Origin: Ooceraea biroi
Lineage: Eukaryota; Arthropoda; Insecta; Hymenoptera; Formicidae
DNA: 64,000 nt
NCBI RefSeq assembly: GCF_003672135.1
Contig: NC_039513.1
Coordinates: 13,615,971-13,679,970, forward strand
Reading direction: 5' to 3'
Program-made: the position numbers and the translations under genes
Shown: positions 44,490 to 57,100 of the stretch, in pieces
How the letters are laid out: every line of letters begins with the position of its first letter
How positions within the stretch are numbered: position 1 is the stretch's first letter
Notes under the pieces: generated by a model
The model's database searches: none
The model's input: the letters and a program-made list of their open reading frames with translations, nothing else
Told to the model about the DNA's origin: nothing

Positions 44490-46333
44490 CCCGAGTCGAA
44501 ATTTTAGTTCTACATTGAACCTCGAATTCTTCATTTGAGGCGTTATTCGGCGTCTATTTAGCTACTACTTTAACACTAAAATATGTCCGAAATTTCCTTT
44601 TTTGCCACTAGAGCGTCAAAGCAGGTTACGATCAAGATTATAGCCGAATGTTGCAGGGCAAAATAGCATCTTAACATCTGTTTGTGGAGTTTGAGTTTCA
44701 ATGTAAGAGTTCTAGGTTCTATTTTCCTAAAAGTAGGTTCGTACGACTGCTAAAAGCATTGAAGTAGGCGCAAAATTTCGGACATATTTTAATGTTAAAG
44801 TAGTAGCTAAATAGACGCTGAATAACGCTTCGAATTCTTCATTTGAGGCGTTATTCGGCGTCTATTTAGCTACTACTTTAACACTAAAATATGTCCGAAA
44901 TTTCCTATTTTGCCGCTAGAGCGTCGAAGCAGGTTACGATCAAGATTATAGCCGAATGTTGCAGGGTCAAACTAGCATCTTAACATCTGTTTGTGGAGTT
45001 TGAGTTTCAATGTAAGAGTTCTAGGTTCTATTTTCCTAAAAGTAGGTTCGTACGACTGCTAAAAGCATTGAAGTAGGCGCAAAATTTCGGACATATTTTA
45101 ATGTTAAAGTAGTAGCTAAATAGACGCTGAATAACGCTTCGAATTCTTCATTTGAGGCGTTATTCGGCGTCTATTTAGCTACTACTTTAACACTAAAATA
45201 TGTCCGAAATTTCCTATTTTGCCGCTAGAGCGTCGAAGCAGGTTACGATCAAGATTATAGCCGAATGTTGCAGGGTCAAACTAGCATCTTAACATCTGTT
45301 TGTGGAGTTTGAGTTTCACTGTAAGAGTTCTAGGTTCTATTTTCCTAAAAGTAGGTTCGTACGACTGCTAAAAGCATTGAAGTAGGCGCAAAATTTCGGA
45401 CATATTTTAATGTTAAAGTAGTAGCTAAATAGACGCTGAATAACGCTTCGAATTCTTCATTTGAGGCGTTATTCGGCGTCTATTTAGCTACTACTTTAAC
45501 ACTAAAATATGTCCGAAATTTCCTTTTTTGCCGCTAGAGCGTCAAAGCAGGTTACGATCAAGATTATAGTCGAATGTTGCAGGGTCAAAATAGCATCTTA
45601 ACATCTGTTTGTGGAGTTTGAGTTTCAATGTAAGAGTTCTAGGTTCTATTTTCCTAAAAGTAGGTTCGTACGACTGCTAAAAGCATTGAAGTAGGCGCAA
45701 AATTTCGGACATATTTTAGTGTTAAAGTAGTAGCTAAATAGACGCCGAATAACGCTTCGAATTCTTCATTTGAGGCGTTATTCGGCGTCTATTTAGCTAC
45801 TACTTTAACACTAAAATATGTCCGAAATTTCCTTTTTTGCCGCTAGAGCGTCAAAGCAGGTTACGATCAAGATTATAGCCGAATGTTGCAGGGTCAAAAT
45901 AGCATCTTAACATCTGTTTGTAGGAGTTTGAGTTTCAATATAGGAGTTCTAGGTTCTATTTTCCTAAAAGTAGGTTCGTACGACTGCTAAAAGCATTGAA
46001 GTAGGCGCAAAATTTCGGACATATTTTAGTGTTAAAGTAGTAGCTAAATAGACGCTGAATAACGCTTCGAATTCTTCATTTGAGGCGTTATTCGGCGTCT
46101 ATTTAGCTACTACTTTAACACTAAAATATGTCCGAAATTTCCTTTTTTGCCGCTAGAGCGTCAAAGCAGGTTACGATCAAGATTATAGCCGAATGTTGCA
46201 GAGTCAAAATAGTATCTTAACATCTGTTTGTGGAGTTTGAGTTTCAATGTAAGAGTTCTAGGTTCTATTTTCCTAAAAGTAGGTTCGTACGACTGCTAAA
46301 AGCATTAAAGTAGGCGCAAAATTTCGACTCGGG
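44490..46333. mobile_element. TA-flanked element filled by six 309-bp modules
   Basis: Ends CCCGAGTCGAAATTTT and its complement, with TA at 44488-44489 and 46334-46335. The interior is six tandem modules (starts at 44524, 44832, 45141, 45450, 45759 and 46069 by the GAATTCTTCATTTGAGGCG word). No coding capacity. The TA duplication suggests a Tc1/mariner-type non-autonomous element. Confidence 0.88.
44524..46330. repeat. 309-bp tandem repeat, each unit with ~57-bp inverted ends
   Basis: Each unit begins GCGTTATTCGGCGTCTATTT and ends with its near-complement (..AAATAGACGCTGAATAACGC), so one unit is itself shaped like a small MITE. A 19-bp linker (TTCGAATTCTTCATTTGAG) separates units. The copies differ by only a few substitutions (for example CTATTTTGCC/CTTTTTTGCC and AATGTTAAAG/AGTGTTAAAG). 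The sixth unit is truncated where the outer right terminus begins. Confidence 0.93.
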
Positions 46334-46335
46334 TA

Positions 46336-48687
46336 GTTTTACCGTTGCTGTAATTATGTAAGACAACTCCACATAGTAACACATGTACGGAATGCCTGTA
46401 CGCGACTATCGAATTGATCGAATATTATTTGCAAACTGGTCAGAGTACTCGCAGATTAAAGGCCACCTTTGTAGATCCGGAATAAGATCGAGTTTCCGCA
46501 ACGTTGCGTTTATATTTTTGAGCAAATTCCGCGCTGTAAATGCTGCAGCACACTTTGAGCTCGGGCGCTTGTCGGTCCGCTTTACGACCGGTTGCGATTT
46601 CATTTGTCTCGCGGCAGGAATTTCAGCCCTGACCCGTAGCCGACAGCATTTTCGCGAGTGCCGCGAAGTAAGGGTGAGTCTTGCGCGGTCTGAAAACCTA
46701 TCCGGCTAGAACGGCAATTACGTTAATTGATAACAAGCTCACATTTACTCAAGCTGGCGCGTTTCTCTCGCTTCTGTACGCGTTCGTGCCATAGCGTGGC
46801 GTTCGAGCAAACGTGCGCGCCGGAATTCCGCGTGTTACAGTAGCGATTATGCAGAATGTCGTTCGCCCGATAGGTATTTGCTCGGGATATACCGAGGCAC
46901 CTGTGCGCCGGAGAAAGGCGATTGTGACCGGTCCCGGGTACTGAAAAACCCGCCTTGTCGAAATTACGTGGTGGAACGTTCTCCACTCTTTTCCAAAACT
47001 GGCTTTCGCAGACCGAGGAAGAAACACCGAGAAGTCGTTACCGCAGAGAGAAAGACGTGTCCGCGCAAAGCGTACTCGTGTCTCGCGTTGCACGCGCAAC
47101 CGACCTGTCCCGTGTGCGAATCTCGCAAAGGGGGAAAGCAAAGGTTGGAGCACGAAAGCCCCGGACCATTAATCTCGAGGGTCGTATTTAGCTAATCTTC
47201 ATTACGACGCTTATGTAACTCCAGCTTCATTGTGTTTCGCCATCGGTATCTAACTCCCACTTGATACGTCTTTACGCCCACTTGTCTGCTCATTTTGCCG
47301 TTATCGCCTTTCACCTTCTTCCCCTGCAGTCGCCGCGGCGGAGCTTCATCACTTCTCGTGGCGCAGCGTGCGGATCCGTTAAACGGCAATTCATTTATAC
47401 CTCATTCGCGCCTTTTTGTATTCCCGTATCGGCTGACAGCCGTATCAGATATCGTAATCATGAAGACGTTACCGGAGCCGCGTGATATTTCGCTACGCAC
47501 GATACATATACATATGTATCCGCAATTTTCCATCGTTCGAATGGTTATCGAAAGTGACATTTTCCCGAGCGATCCGCGAGAACTGATTACACGTGCGGAA
47601 AGACGAGAGTTGACAAGACATTACGCTGTCACGCCTCGCGAACTTTAACTCGATGATTTAATTGAGCCGTAAGCAGTCCCCTCTCTCCGCGATCGTATGT
47701 GAATACAAGGCACTCATTTACACCAGGTGGTGATTACAGCAACTTATTAATTATGCTGAGTAGTAATAATATTGATTAGTCGGAGAACGAGTAAATATTA
47801 TACTACTACTCGGCAATTTTGCAAGAGGAAAACGAGAATGTTTAGATTCTTCGGTAATAATATAATTACCATGTAACACACAGCCGGGGATTGCGATTGA
47901 TTTCTTTGACAACCCTCGAGGTCGATATCCCACGATACGTGCCGGATTCAGCCTACGATTAGAGGACCTCGACTTGTGGTCCCGTTGAAGTTCAATCGCT
48001 CGCCGAGACCGGAATAGAGGCGGAACAGAAGCCTCGTCGAGGCGGGCTGGTAGATTCGCTGGAACGGAGCGAATCGTTAGTGGACGATCGGCAGCGTGTT
48101 TTTGCGTCGCGTGTATTGACCTCACGCCGTGGCCGTCTTTGTCGTCGCCGTTCAGGAGCGATCATCAGGGAATCCGCGCGCGAGCACCTGCAACCCATTC
48201 TCTCCGGCGCGCCGGGTCGTGACACGCGAGGAGAATAGTCTGCCGTTTTCACCATTATGCAATCGAGGATGGTCGTTACCATCCTCCACAGAGGCAGCTC
48301 GACGCGCCGGTGCGCGCCGTCTTCTCTTCCTGGCCGACCCGGGCGACCGGCATCGGTCGGAGGCAAATGTCGTGCGACTCGCGCCGCTCGTTTTCTGTCC
48401 TCCTCTCGCGATGAGGACGAGATCGATGCGCGTTACGTCATCTCACGTGCGGTACGCTCCCGGAAAATCAGATCGGAAACATACTGCACGCGTGTCTGTC
48501 AAAAAACACGCATCAAAGCTCGAGGACTTGAGATTAGAACTTGATGAATCAAAATGTTGTTACGCTGAAGCGCGATTGGAAGTTCTTTCACGTTCCAGCT
48601 CGGCTCGCGTCGTGGTCGCATATAAGCAGCATCGATTCCTACAATAAGAGAGAAGCCGTGAGTTACATAATCGTAAATTTTATTATG
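46336..48687. other. Gene-free background
   Basis: No recognised gene over about 2.35 kb. Frames at 46749-47195 and 47992-48647 (up to 172 aa) are open on both strands at once and carry no domain. Confidence 0.5.
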
Positions 48688-48689
48688 TA

Positions 48690-49937
48690 TTAGGAGTGTG
48701 ATTTAGTTTTGAGGGTTTTGAAACAGATGGCTGTAGTGTCGGTTTGTTCCAATAGCTGTTTCCGATAACTGTTGTTTCTTACAGTGTTGACATTATCCAT
48801 GACATTTAGTAGCATTATAGCAATAGATGCAATAACAGTCGTGTTTATATCATCGTAAAAATGCAACTTCCGAAACAGCATTTTCCACATGCGTTGCTTT
48901 TGTTTTTTAATCAAAAGAAAACTGCGGCTGACGGTTATAGAATTCTTGTGGAAACTTATGGTGATTCTGCCCCATCAATTAAGACGTGTGAATACTGGTT
49001 TAGACGCTTTAAGAGTGGTCATACTGATGTGAAGGACAAAGAACGCTCGGGACAACCAAGAAAGCTTGAAAATGCAGATTTGCAAGCATTATTGCACGAA
49101 AATCCAACAGAATCCACTTCAGAACTTGCCAGAGCATTAAGTGTTGATCGTGCAACAGTTACCAAACATTTACATGAAATGGGAAAAATTCAGAAAGAAG
49201 GGAAATGGGTTCGACATGAATTATCGGAAAGTGCCATTGCGAACCGGTTGAACATTTGCATTTCGTTGATCGCCAGGCAAAAAAAGAAGAGTCTTGTGTC
49301 TCGGATTGTTACTGGGGATGAAAAGTGGATCTATTTTGATAATCCGAAACGCAGAAAATCATGGGTGGATCCAGGCGAACCATCAACATCCACTCCGAGA
49401 CGCAATATTGACGGTTGAAAAGTAATGCTCTGTATTTGGTGGGATAGTGTACTATGAGCTGTTAAATCCGCACGAGACTGTCACGGCTGATCGTTATCGA
49501 CACCAATTGTACAAGTTGAAGCAAGCATTGGACGAAAAACGACCAGCAATTGCGAGTAAACGACGGAAAGTGATTCTTCTTCGTGACAACGCTCGACCTG
49601 ACGTTGCGTTATCAGCGAAAGAAACACTATTAGAGCTTGAATGGCAAGTCTTCTCCGGACATTGCTCCATGCGATTATTATTTGTTCCGGTGGATGCAAC
49701 ACGCTTTAGAGGATACACACTTTGATAATTTGGAAGAAGTGCGAAAATTCGTCGACGAATGGATCAACTGAAAAGAAGAGTGATTTTATCGTGGTGGAAT
49801 CGATCTCTTGCCAGAAAGATGGGAAAAAGTTATAGAAAAGGAAGGAAAATATTTTGATTAAGGTATTCATTCATTATCATATTTAAATACATGCGGTTTT
49901 GAGCAAAAAAACCCTCAAAACTAAATCACACCCCTAA
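48690..49937 (+). mobile_element. Defective mariner transposon, second family
   Basis: A 1248-bp element with ends TTAGGAGTGTGATTTAGTTT (left) and the complement of TTAGGGGTGTGATTTAGTTT (right), continuing through GAGGGTTTT. TA at 48688-48689 and 49938-49939. It contains a broken transposase. Its terminal repeats and protein differ from those of the mariner at 2712 and 30669, so this is a separate mariner lineage. Confidence 0.94.
48861..49861 (+). pseudogene. Mariner transposase pseudogene (second family)
   Basis: Opens with MQLPKQHFPHALLLFF at 48861. The N-terminal HTH (YGDSAPSIKTCEYWFRRF), second HTH (ELARALSVDRATVTKHLHEMG), a WVRHEL version of the mariner WVPHEL signature, and the first catalytic aspartate in TGDEKW are all in one frame. 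A TGA at 49416-49418 ends it. A small deletion after CIWWD shifts the frame. The second aspartate (RDNARPDVAL, degraded from HDNARPH) follows. A further deletion near 49648-49660 removes the start of the third motif, leaving PDIAPCDYYLF out of frame. TGA at 49769-49771 interrupts the tail, which otherwise reaches a TAA at 49859-49861. Inactive. Confidence 0.92.
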
Positions 49938-49939
49938 TA

Positions 49940-52900
49940 ATAGCGTACATGTCGCTCGACGCTTCCTAGGGAGAGACGGAGCGCTCGGCATCGCGACGAG
50001 ATCGAACCGAGGTCGCGGCGCCCGCAGGTAACCCGGCTGATTAATCCGGCCACAATGAAGCGCCCGATTGCGAAACACTCGATATTATCCCGCGATAAAA
50101 ATCAGTGAGCCTAATACGCGTCCACGTGCGCGTACTTTCTAATGGCAGCGACTTTGTGAACCGGCACGTTCGGCCGATCGTGCGCGAGTGACAAGTGAGG
50201 ATAGGGTTAAATGTGAACGGCATTATCCCCTTCGGCCTTGGCGTATCCACGATTAGGGGGAGCGCGGGGCCGCGTAAGGTGAAGATCGCTTGCCATTAAG
50301 ATTGATGATGTTCCGCGCGTAATTTGAGAGATGCAAAAAAGAAAAATTACGGTGCACGGATGAAGAGAGCGCGTATGTTCGCGCGATTGCGATTGCGGAA
50401 AGCTCCGTGCGCGAAACTCGTTTCCGCGGGTCTCCGCGTGAAAATTGAATTAATGAACCCTCGGCGCGAAGCCGGCCGAGAGAGAGAATTCAGCGCTTGC
50501 CGGGGTCGATCCGATGCTTATTTGCATAACGGTGCCATGCCAATTTCATCGCGTCCGATGCAAAAAGGGATGGAGGGAGAGATCTATCGAGCGCGCGCTT
50601 TGCCTTCGAATTAACAATTTTCCAATTAACGCGCCGTGAAATACAGTCTACGGGTGGAACTATCGGCAGACGAAATCTCCGTGCGCTTTTGCGCGTCGCA
50701 TATCCGTCGCGACCTTTTCATCTAACTAACGCACAATCGCCATCATGAAATTAGAACAAACGTTGCGGTTCTTTTTTTATCGTCCCTGGAAATCGCGGGT
50801 ACGTGTATGTGTGCGCACGATCGCGCGATCGCTTTTAACTCGCGTCACATTTGCGGCGTATAAATCACAAGAGCAGTAACTCGGAGGGGCAAAAAGAGAG
50901 AGAGAGAATAATATCGTGGCGAGAGGCTGTCGAGCGCGATGCAGGTCTGCGCGATGGCTTTCTCGGGCGAAGACGGGAATGCGAAGTGCGAGTTCTGGAC
51001 GTGATGGGCGAAAGAAGACAAGCTGCAAGAGGGTAAAAAGACAGAAAAAGGAGGAGGTAGGTGGTAGGAAGAAAAAGGCGCGAGAGGCGCAGAGGAGCCC
51101 CAAGCGGAGAGGGAAGGCGTGACAACGGCTGCACTTAGCATAACAATATTTACTACTAGAAGAAACTTAAGAGAGACTTGAATATTCTATGCGGTGGCCT
51201 CGCCCAGGCCCTTGCACAAGCACTCGCGCGCAGGCCTCGACTCGCAGTCCCTCGGCTGTATAATTATGCGCGGGGATGGGACAGCGTGGAGTGTCCCGCG
51301 CGCGTATACGCGCGCTTCAGGATCCGTCAGGAAGAACGCGCGCGAGCGCGCGGAGCCGGGATTGAAGCTAATATGCGCTCTCGGGACAACGTGATTTTCA
51401 TCTTGGACTCCGCGCCATAATACCCGGGGCCGTTGATCGCGTGGCGCGCGCGAGTGCGAGAGTGCGCGAGAGTGCTCGCACGTCGCTCGGGCTCTTTGAG
51501 TAATTACACGGGTACACGTCACGTTACGCACTCGACTACCACCTCAAACGCCGGCGGGGCGAATCAGGGGCGCCTTTTGTGCGGGTTTCTTCACGGGTCT
51601 CTCTCTCTTTCTTTCTCTCGGCGCGGCGTTTGCGATGATGTTGTACTATCGGATGATATTCCTGACGCGCACCAGGAAGTTCTCCGATTATGCGTGCGCT
51701 ACCTACGCAAGGGCTGGACTTTTTCCTTTCTGCAGCGAGCGCTGCGTTCGGCTCTCAAGCGTTCTCTGATTGCACAAGTGGGAAAGATATATGTACATAT
51801 CTCTCGCAAAATATTATATTATTACAATTTTTTTTTAATAAAACATGCTTCCTCTTGGATTCTTCATAAAAGGCAGTGTGAATGACTCTGCCGTACCAAG
51901 AACGGTGCTATTTAGTAAAACGTTGATTTCGCTCTTTGCGGTCCGGGTCAATGATCAATGATGAACTCCATTAACTGTGACGTGTATCCGTATTGCTTCC
52001 ACCCATGTCAAATCCAAATTAGCCGACTTGTGTTTGCGGTGTGTCAAGCGCTCCGCTCGATCCGCGCGTCGAGTATCGCTGGGAAAGGAAAATCGTGTTC
52101 TGGGAACAGACGAGACGCGAGAGACACGCAGCTTCGTCGTGCAACGCGGTACAACGGCAGGTTTCACGCGTCAAACCGCATCTCGCGGACGCGGCGCGGC
52201 ACAATTGAGTGAAAGGCGAATTGTGGTCGGCATCGGACCGCTCGTTCGCGCTTGTCGCGCGCGGAAGGAACGTCGACGTCGACGACAACGAGAGAATCGA
52301 GAAGCGTTATCTGGGAAAGCGACGACGATCGAGTTGCAGCCGCCACGAGAATCACGCGAGGACATTTACGCGCTTCGCGGCTCGCGCTCGTCGTTACCTA
52401 TCCACTCTATTTGGCGAGAGAAAGTTTCGTAGCTGCAACCTCGAAACTGCTCTCGTCGCAGTCGAAAAAGTCGAATGCACGTATAAAAATAATCGTATGA
52501 AAGTTATTATCATTATTCGCACACATTGCAAGAACATAATAAGGGATTGTTGAGTGTGATATATTGATTGACTGACTGCTTTTAAATGAAATCTGTCCCG
52601 TCTCGAGTGTCGTTCGGTATAGATTAATGTATCAGTTGAGAATTATCGCTGCTCGTAACAATTCTGTTTTTTATTACCTCTGCTGTAAACTGCTGCAAAA
52701 TGACAACGTCGTAAATCGACGGCGCGCGGCGGCGATTGATGCCTTTGTCAAAGGCACTCCCTGCCATTTGCGCGGAGCGAAATCTCAATCTCAGCTGGAC
52801 AAACATGCACTTTCGTCCGCGGCGAAAGTGGCGGAAGGATTAAGCATCGACTACTGTAAACGCGAACCGGTGGTTGACCTCTCCTCTCTCGTGGTCGCTC

Positions 52901-53185
52901 CCTCTCTCTTTCTATTCTCTCTCGACGGAATGCACGGTCGGAGGATGATCGTCGTTACGTCAGGTCACGCTGCGACTCTGCACACGGTATCCGTTTCATC
53001 CCGGTAATCGCGATTCGCGATTCGCTAATCGCTAATCGCGATACTCGGTCCTCTCCCTCCTCAAATTTATAGCGGAAGTAACCAAGAGCGACGAATCGAT
53101 CCTGGCGATCCGGGCGATCGCCGTTTCCCGTGGATGGGGGTCCGAGATTCGAATTAGATCTCGGCGCGATAAAGCGACAGGCCAC
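49940..53185. other. Gene-free background
   Basis: About 3.2 kb of CpG-rich sequence with no recognised gene. GA tract near 50896-50908 and CT near 51600-51620. Short TAATCGC/GATTCGC iterations at 53006-53045. The many overlapping frames (50777-51531, 51958-52553) occur on both strands and lack domains. Confidence 0.5.
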
Positions 53186-53187
53186 TA

Positions 53188-54197
53188 CCCACGTAGAAAT
53201 TGCCGAGGTTGTTTAACTGGCCCAACATTGGCCTAGTATTGGTAGCCCAGAGTACGGCAGCGGCGTTACACTCCAGTGTCGGATCCGTACTGGCACAATA
53301 CTGGCGGCCAGTACTGCAAAGAGTTGGCAGACAGTCTTGTCCCAGTACTTATTAAAAACCCGGCCATGTGACGGGCCATTATAAAATACAGACATGGACC
53401 AGTACTGGTTGCGAGACAGGCCATGCTTCGGCAACCGACGCAGACCCAGCATTCGACTACATACATTGCCGATAATGTATAACTAGCAACACAGGCGCGC
53501 GCTACGCGCGCTATAAATAAAATAAGAAATTTAAAAAAATATAATAAATACAATTTTCAATATAACCGCACTGACAGCCACCATGACATATTCTGACATT
53601 CGCAACACGAAGTTCAAGTCACACGAAATTCGTCGCGGAAAAGAGGCCTCAATATTCAATAAAAAAGAACTTCACGAAGTTAACACGCCTTTTTTAGAAT
53701 AGGATTATAACAATATATTGATTCACCAGCGACCGATAGATGGCCAGATCAGGCGTGACGTTCTCGCTAGAAACATTTGCGTTGTCACGTATAAATAACC
53801 ATCCGGAAAACCGATTTAACATCTTTTTCTTTTAAACGCGATATTAATTCACGCGACATTTACAAAATGATTTTACTAATGTTGTTTGCATTAGTCTTTG
53901 TTTATAATATTTAAGTCACAAATACAAATAGTACAAAATACATATTATATATATAAAAAATACATTTATACATTAATACATTAATTGGTCCACTTCTATG
54001 CCCAATGCTGGTGCAGTTATTTACCGAATACTGGTCCATATATTATTGCCAGTGTCGGATCAGTACTGGTAATTAAGTACGGCATGGCGTTACACTCCTG
54101 TGTCGAATCTGTACTGGCACAATACTGGCGGCCAGTACTGCCACGATGGCAAACGGTACAGTCCCAGTATTGGACCGTTTTGAAATTTCTACGTGGG
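53188..54197. mobile_element. TA-flanked non-autonomous element rich in AGTACTGG
   Basis: A 1010-bp element with ends CCCACGTAGAAATT and its complement, and TA at 53186-53187 and 54198-54199. Both ends contain a direct (not inverted) repeat of about 90 bp, from GGCGTTACACTCC..GTGTCG to GGCGGCCAGTACTG..CCCAGTA (about 53260-53350 and 54080-54170). The word AGTACTGG or its variants occurs many times. The central part is AT-rich and without frames. The superfamily is unassigned. Its termini resemble those of the element at 44490-46333. Confidence 0.88.
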
Positions 54198-54199
54198 TA

Positions 54200-57100
54200 A
54201 TTACCGGCGTGCTCACGCACGCTCGTAATTCACGCACAACGTCGACGTTCGTTCGCGCGATTGGCTCGACGTTATCCTTGCGTTGCTGGTTTCCTTTGCT
54301 CCGGGCCCGCCGCGCGATTCCCGCCACGATCGGCGATTTCGATCACACCCACGCCGATCGCCGCCAACGAACTTTCAAATAGCTCGGCCCTGATAAGCGA
54401 TTGTTATCGCGGTGGCTTTTACGCGCGCGATCCGCCGATGCAATTCGCATCCGTCAATATTACAGACTCATAAAACGCGCGGAGAGGAATGCCCGTGTAA
54501 TATCGCTGGCGATAAATATCGCCGGGGTGATATCGGGGTCCTAATCACGACGAAATGTATGCTCCGACAGCGGGAACTCCGCGGGAATTCACGCGCGGAT
54601 CCATTCGCACGCGCGCGCGAAGTGTCGCTGTCTGATGCACCTTAGCATAAACTGTTATCACTCGTCCGTTATTGAACCACCGCATCGTCGCGTTTATCGC
54701 TTATCGTTGTTTATTATCATCGCGCAGAAACCGCGTGACTTCCGCCATTCACGCGCTCCGAGTTCGTGAATGGACGGACGTTATCAACCTTTATCACGCC
54801 CCAGGTATTTATTTGCATATCGAGTACGCGTTACGATCATCGTTTCTCGCGGTCCAGCGTGCGTTTGCCTGCGGTCCCGCGCTATCGCGGTTAATCACGA
54901 TCGATATGTTAATTGCATCGTCAGCGTTGATCAGTGATTGGTAAGTTTTTGCTGAAACCCGGAAAACTCGGTTACCGCCGCACTCGACTTCCGGGCCCCC
55001 TCGGACTCGACGACGATGACGGCGAATTCCAATGCGGGGCCCGCGATCAGGCCGGGGGCCGCGGCGGGGTCGCTTTCTCTTGCAACCGCCTCTCGCGCTT
55101 ATCTAACGTGGACCGCTTTATGATCCTTCATTATCGGACACAAATTATAATCTGCAAACAGCGTTTGGCGTTTATAGCGCCGATACTGCGTGTTTCCGTG
55201 CGTGCTGGGAGAAAGAACGAGAAAAAGAGAGAGAAAGAGAGAGAGAGAGGTTTGGATACTGTGTGGAACACAATGCTGCGCGCGTGTCGTCCCACGCCGT
55301 GTCGCGCGTGTGTGCGCTCTTTAAACACGTGTCCGCAGAAACGATCGTGTATAACGTGTTCGAGGAATCTAATTTATTAGCGCGCTTGCTCGCTCTCGCT
55401 CCGCGCGACCGAAGAAGCGGGACGCGAGAGAGTAGCGAAAGCGGACGGAGAGAGAAAGAGAGAAAGACCCGGCAGCATTTCCCTCGAGACGAAGGAAAAA
55501 GACCGACGTAGAGAACGTTTAGACAATCGACGAGGAATTAAAGCGCCCGACCGCTCGATTTCGTGGGCGTAATTGTCGCGACATACATCGGGCGCGACCA
55601 CGTATCGACAAAGCGAGCCTTCGTTCTTCCGTCGAGTTGTCTGCACGCGGATTTGTTTGCGGAAACAGCATGAAGAAAAAGAGAAAGAGAATTGTGGTTA
55701 TTGATATGCGTTGGACACCGCGCAAATTTCTCTGAATTGATTCCGCGAAATTGATTCCGATCGAAAGTCGCGTATTTCATCGATCTATTAATATTTATGA
55801 CGAGAGCGTTTGAAATTTTGCGTGCCAGACAGCTCTCGATATATCAGAAATCTTGATATTTCTTTTTGTTAATTCGCTCGAGGCAACGCTGCGCGATGTC
55901 CCCTGATATTCGATACGCTCGCCGGGCGTGAGAAGAACGCGACGACGATGTAATGTGATTCACGCGTGTAAGATGACATAAAATTCGTGATAAAAAATTT
56001 TTGCCCGCAAAAAAAAGGATCGACGTGTCGTCCCTTCGATGATAATTCGCGACGACTCGGTCGCGCGCCGCATCAGAAAGAGAGAGAAAGAGACGCACAA
56101 AACGTGAGGCTCTCCTCGACGCTCGACCATTTGCAATTCAGATGCACGCGAATCCGAATATGCTAAGGACGTGTCGCGGTGGTGGGTAAGCGTCTTTCCC
56201 CGATGGGAATTATAGATAGCGAAATTCATTAGGCACAGTCCAAGTGATCAACCGGTCCCGGCGACGCCGTGGTGCGATCTTCCGGCCGGATCATGAAATT
56301 TCAATTGACGTGCTTTAATCGCCGCAGATTACATCGCCGATGGCGCGGTATCGCTCTGCGAAATAACCGCAACGGCTTCCCGCGGTTTTCAATGCCGAGA
56401 ATAAAATATCACTCCTGCCACGATACAAGGGGGGGAGAGAGAAAGATGACATGCGTCTTAACTAACGTTCTTTAACAGCACACTATACGATTTTATTACG
56501 CGCCGGGAAAACTGTCTATTCGCGAATAATTTATGAATTATTGTAACGAATGAATCTCACTGGTATTCATTCATGTTTGCGCTTCCCCATTTTTTTCCTG
56601 TTACTTAACAGTGATCATCCGGCTTTTCAAGGATACATCGCACGGTTCTAGGTAACGTCTAATGAATTAATAAATTTTCATGGCCTTGGCAGAATTGTAG
56701 AAAATAACGTGATCGCCGAATCTGTTTTCTTTCTCGCTTATGCGAGCCCAGGTTGCAAGGCCCGATGATTTCTATCTCGAGAGGAGGCGGCCATGGTGGG
56801 AACCGGCCTTTACGTAATTGCGATTCGTTTGCGGAAACGTCGCACATTATTGTGGATGTAATTAGTGCCGACGTGGTGTAATTAACTCGCCTGTCGTTAA
56901 GGCGCCAGCGCGCGGTATCGTCATCGCGGCGGGCGAAACGCCTCGCGCGTTCACTTAGCACGCACGTACCGCGCGACGATCAATAATTTAAGTAACATCG
57001 GACGAATGTCTCGGAGTGACGTCTCTTTCGCATCGTAAAACGAACAGCGGGAGACCGTCGCGGATTTTCCCCGTAATCGCTTTTTCACCGTTAATATGAC

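Noticed and set aside
48129..48647. 172-aa frame upstream of the second-family mariner
   Set aside because: Open simultaneously with long frames on the other strand; composition typical of random CpG-rich sequence.
54934..55380. 148-aa frame with a charged middle
   Set aside because: The middle is a translated GA-rich tract; no motif.
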